NCBI GenBank assembly: GCA_011390385.1
Contig: JAABSN010000155.1
Location: 1 to 8,089 of the forward strand
Length of the DNA: 8,089 nt
Direction: 5' to 3'
Origin: Thioalkalivibrio nitratireducens
GTDB taxonomy: Bacteria > Pseudomonadota > Gammaproteobacteria > Ectothiorhodospirales > Ectothiorhodospiraceae
The position numbers and the translations under genes are program-made. Numbering within the stretch: position 1 is the first letter of the stretch; each line of letters begins with the position of its first letter. The notes below the pieces were generated by a model, which was not told the DNA's origin, made no database searches, and saw nothing but the letters and a program-made list of their open reading frames with translations. Below, piece after piece: positions 5,943 to 8,089 of this stretch.

Positions 5943-6572
5943 TCAATCCCGCGTACGATCAAATTCCGGCGCGTTCTTGAGCGAATCTTCCGTGACGTTG
6001 ACGATCAGCACGTAGTTTTCCGGATCATGGTCCTGTCCGGTGGTTCGATCCTGGTCACGGCGATTTTCATTCTGCCCTTGATTGCGGCCGACAGCGGCGT
6101 TGCCCGTCTCGCGGGAGCTGGCAAGTCCGTCCCTGTTTTCAGGCTCCATGCTGACCTGCCGCCAGCTGACGGCAACGTGCTTTTCGCCCATTCCAAGGAA
6201 TCCGCCAACGGAAATGATGGCAGCCACGGCCTGGCCGTTTGAGTCGATGAGAATATCCTGCACTTCGCCGAACTCCTCATCATTGTTGCGGCCCTTGGCG
6301 GTGCTGCCGATGAGGTGATCGAGGGAAACGACCGTCCCGGACGGGCGGGCGACGAAGCCATGGCGGTCTCCGTCCATGCTGGTGTCTCGGTGACCCTGTC
6401 CCATGCGACCGGCGTGATCCATGCGGTCAGAGCGCTGCATTTGTCCTTCGCCCTGGTGTGTCATCTGATCCTGTTTTTCGTCCCGGTCCTTTTCGGGTTG
6501 ATCGGGATTGACTCCGAAAGCCAGAGCAGGGGCAAGGAACGCGCCCAGGACAGCAAATTTCGCGATATTCAT
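5943..6572 (-). CDS. Exported PRC-barrel domain protein with Met/His-rich linker
   Basis: This is a 209-residue protein starting at 6572-6570, with TGGAGA upstream on the minus strand as RBS. Residues 1-18 (MNIAKFAVLGAFLAPALA) are a Sec signal peptide with an ALA cleavage site. A linker (about 22-72) is rich in Met, His, Gln and Asp: Met37, His39, Met45, Met51, His53, Met57, His61, Met66 and His71. A PRC-barrel domain follows: VVSLDHLIGSTAKG, then FGEVQDILIDSNGQAVAAII, SVGGFLGMGEKHVAVSWRQV. A polar Asn/Gln/Asp/Arg insertion (about 146-185) interrupts it before the closing strand and helix YVLIVNVTEDSLKNAPEFDR. PRC-barrels usually bind proteins or RNA; exported versions are frequent near stress-related membrane genes. 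It is convergent with the three-gene operon and divergent from the beta-helix gene. The linker could bind metal, but this is inference. Confidence 0.88.
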   Translation of the reverse strand: MNIAKFAVLGAFLAPALAFGVNPDQPEKDRDEKQDQMTHQGEGQMQRSDRMDHAGRMGQGHRDTSMDGDRHGFVARPSGTVVSLDHLIGSTAKGRNNDEEFGEVQDILIDSNGQAVAAIISVGGFLGMGEKHVAVSWRQVSMEPENRDGLASSRETGNAAVGRNQGQNENRRDQDRTTGQDHDPENYVLIVNVTEDSLKNAPEFDRTRD

Positions 6573-7000
6573 GATTGATCTCCATTGGTGTGTGCGTGGA
6601 TGCGCGTGAGCGCGGATTTTGATTTCGTCGCCAAGCCAGGTGGCCTAACGACGAGTCCACTGTGCAATGGAAGGCAAAGGCGTTCTGTTCGAAGTCCAAC
6701 ATTGTCGCTGTTAACCAAGCGACTTGCTCTGAATCATTGCCATGTCCTGCAAGGGCTGCGCTTTTGCTCTTGCGGCGGTTTTCTGGGCTGTCCGGTGCAA
6801 CACATTGGGTCGCGGCTCACAGATTCCCGAATCGCTCGTGATCGTGCACGCCATATCCAACATCGATCCAACCACCAGAAAATACCTTTCCAACAATATG
6901 GGTGGGATAATTTCCGTTCGTCGCAGTGATTCATGCATTGCTGGATCGCTCTTCGGACTCGCCCGCAACGGGCGCAACCAGCAAAGAGGTAGCTCAAAAG
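6573..7000. promoter_or_regulatory. Divergent intergenic region between PRC-barrel and beta-helix genes
   Basis: These 428 bases contain no coding frame I can support; several frames are open but lack an RBS and resemble no protein. The region must hold promoters for both divergent genes, though no clear -35/-10 pair was seen. An 8-bp palindrome CGTGCACG lies at 6843-6850. The last 50 bases can fold around the RBS of the beta-helix gene and are listed separately. Confidence 0.4.
6949..6989 (+). promoter_or_regulatory. Stem-loop that may mask the beta-helix gene RBS
   Basis: CGCCCG-CAA-CGGGCG (6960-6974) is a perfect 6-bp hairpin ending 26 bases before the ATG at 7001. Outside it, CTCTT (6949-6953) can pair with AAGAG (6984-6988), which is the core of the Shine-Dalgarno sequence. 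The folded leader would hide the RBS behind a weak A/U-rich helix. This is read directly from the sequence; any regulatory use is inference. Confidence 0.4.
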
Positions 7001-8089
7001 ATGATACCGACAAGTCTCGGGTTCTTTCGGACCCGACGGGCACTTGCGTGCCTGCTTTTCATGCTCGTGGTACCCGCGGCATCGGCTGCCGAGTACTACG
7101 TCCGTGCCGATGGCGGCGACAGCACTCAATGCACCGGACTGGCCGACAGCGCTTATCCGGGCAGCGGTACCAATCTGGACTGCGCGTGGAGCCACCCGTT
7201 CATGGCGCTACCGCCGCTCGGTACGCCAAGAATCCAGGGGGGCGATACGCTCCACGTCGGTTCAGGCAGCTATCGCATGGGTCACGGTGCGCCCGGCGCG
7301 AACAACTGTCATGAAAGCTGGTCCTGGGAATGCGTGATGTCGGCCGTGCCCAGCGGTCCCTCACCGGAACAACCCACTCGAATCCTGGGCCAGGGTCATG
7401 CGGAAGGCTGTGAACAGGCGCCCGAGCTCTGGGGCGCGGAGCGCGCCTGGATGGTCGTGAACCTTGAAGGAAGCTCGAACGTGGAGTTGGCCTGTCTCGA
7501 CATCACCGATCGGGCAAGTTGTGCGGAATTTCACTGCCACGGCGGCCAGTGCGAGGGCGAAGTCGCTGCCTGCAAGCGAGACGCCGCACCTTATGGCGAA
7601 TGGGCCTCCACGGGCGTTTCCGCACGCGACTCCACCAGCGTCGTGATGCGCGATCTGAATATCCACGGTCTGGCAAATCGCGGCATCTTCGCCGGCCGCA
7701 TCGCCGATTGGATGCTCGAGCGCGTCGAGATCCGCGCCAACGGATGGGCCGGCTGGGACGGCAACATCGGTTCCAGCAGCTCCAACGGCGGCACCATAAC
7801 ATTCAAGGAGTCCATCGTTGGATGGAACGGCTGTGTCGAGCGTTGGTCCGATGGTGAAATCTTCGGCTGCTGGGCGCAGAAAACCGGTGGCTGGGGTGAC
7901 GGCATCGGTACCGGAACAACCGGTGGTCACTGGGTGTTCGAGGACAGCACGATTCACCACAACACCTCGGACGGTATCGACCTGCTCTACCTGGACGACA
8001 ACGGGCGAGTCACCATTCGCAGAACCCTGGTTGAAGCCAACGCCGGAAACCAGATCAAGACGTCCCGGACGGCGCTGATCGAGAATTCA
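7001..8089 (+). CDS. Secreted Cys-rich right-handed beta-helix protein (3' end outside window)
   Basis: From ATG 7001 the frame is open for 363 codons to the window edge, so the protein is truncated here by the window. AAAGAGG (6983-6989) serves as RBS, with somewhat long spacing. Residues 1-29 form a signal peptide (FFRTRRALACLLFMLVVPAA, then SA|AEYYV) with ASA as cleavage site. The mature start, EYYVRADGGDSTQCTGLADS, is typical of parallel beta-helix proteins, followed by GGDTLHVGSGSYR. From about residue 160, rung-like repeats appear: NVELACLDITD, SVVMRDLNIHGLANRGIFAG, MLERVEIRANG, TITFKESIVGWNG, WVFEDSTIHHNTSDGIDLLY and VTIRRTLVEANAGNQIK. These match the pectin-lyase-like fold (PbH1 repeats). 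The visible mature part has 12 cysteines (residues 44-290), suggesting disulphides. Such proteins are polysaccharide lyases or hydrolases, or surface proteins; no catalytic set is recognisable in this part, so the activity is open. Confidence 0.83.
   Translation, partial: MIPTSLGFFRTRRALACLLFMLVVPAASAAEYYVRADGGDSTQCTGLADSAYPGSGTNLDCAWSHPFMALPPLGTPRIQGGDTLHVGSGSYRMGHGAPGANNCHESWSWECVMSAVPSGPSPEQPTRILGQGHAEGCEQAPELWGAERAWMVVNLEGSSNVELACLDITDRASCAEFHCHGGQCEGEVAACKRDAAPYGEWASTGVSARDSTSVVMRDLNIHGLANRGIFAGRIADWMLERVEIRANGWAGWDGNIGSSSSNGGTITFKESIVGWNGCVERWSDGEIFGCWAQKTGGWGDGIGTGTTGGHWVFEDSTIHHNTSDGIDLLYLDDNGRVTIRRTLVEANAGNQIKTSRTALIENS

Noticed and set aside
7017..7037. Hairpin TCGGGT/ACCCGA at the start of the beta-helix coding region as a terminator
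   Set aside because: It lies within the signal-peptide coding sequence, has a short stem and no T-run.
6585..7314. Plus-strand open frames in the 6573-7000 gap as small genes
   Set aside because: None has a convincing RBS and they overlap the leader and 5' end of the beta-helix gene; composition is that of frame shadows.
7361..7960. 199-codon antisense frame inside the beta-helix gene
   Set aside because: It has no RBS, signal or family-like pattern, while the opposite strand encodes a clear signal peptide and beta-helix repeats.
8083..8088. GAATTC at the window end as a cloning junction
   Set aside because: The coding frame continues normally into it; a single restriction site is expected by chance and no vector sequence is seen.

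Overview
The window looks like chromosomal DNA of a Gram-negative bacterium, most likely a gammaproteobacterium. Coding is dense, the GC content is fairly high, Shine-Dalgarno (SD) sequences are AGGAG-like, there is a lipobox lipoprotein and Sec-type signal peptides, and three genes form an operon resembling the YqjD/YqjE envelope-stress group. The taxonomic placement is an inference from gene content. I see no tRNA, rRNA, CRISPR, insertion sequence, integrase or plasmid function.

Layout. (1) Bases 2-802 (+) are the 3' part of an AI-2E/PerM-family permease whose start lies outside the window. (2) Bases 799-2073 (-) encode a DUF2254 four-helix membrane protein; the stop codons of these two convergent genes interlock. 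(3) After a 312-base divergent gap, bases 2386-2550 (+) encode a 54-residue lipoprotein. It is followed by a membrane-anchored endonuclease/exonuclease/phosphatase-fold enzyme (2585-3712, +). (4) That enzyme's 3' end overlaps a small convergent orphan gene (3664-3888, -) with a very good RBS. (5) Bases 4134-5787 (+) are a tightly coupled operon: a glycine-rich-anchor membrane protein, a Phage_holin_3_6/YqjE-like protein and a DUF3618 protein. Junctions are 4-base overlaps, and the operon ends in a perfect 15-bp hairpin. (6) A second hairpin with a T-run on the minus strand ends the convergent PRC-barrel gene (5943-6572, -). (7) After a 428-base divergent gap, a secreted, cysteine-rich, right-handed beta-helix protein begins at 7001 (+) and runs off the window end without a stop.

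Common theme. Every recognisable product is membrane-bound, lipid-anchored or exported, and several belong to families usually linked to envelope or osmotic stress and stationary phase. The operon proteins share a recurrent (R/K)D(N/Q)P motif at the entry of a Gly-rich membrane helix, found three times in two proteins. This suggests a set of related anchors acting together at the inner membrane. I did not find a clear defence or mobile system. The best candidates for something little described are this anchor operon, the Met/His-rich PRC-barrel protein, the Cys-rich beta-helix protein with a possibly masked RBS, and the orphan gene at 3664-3888.
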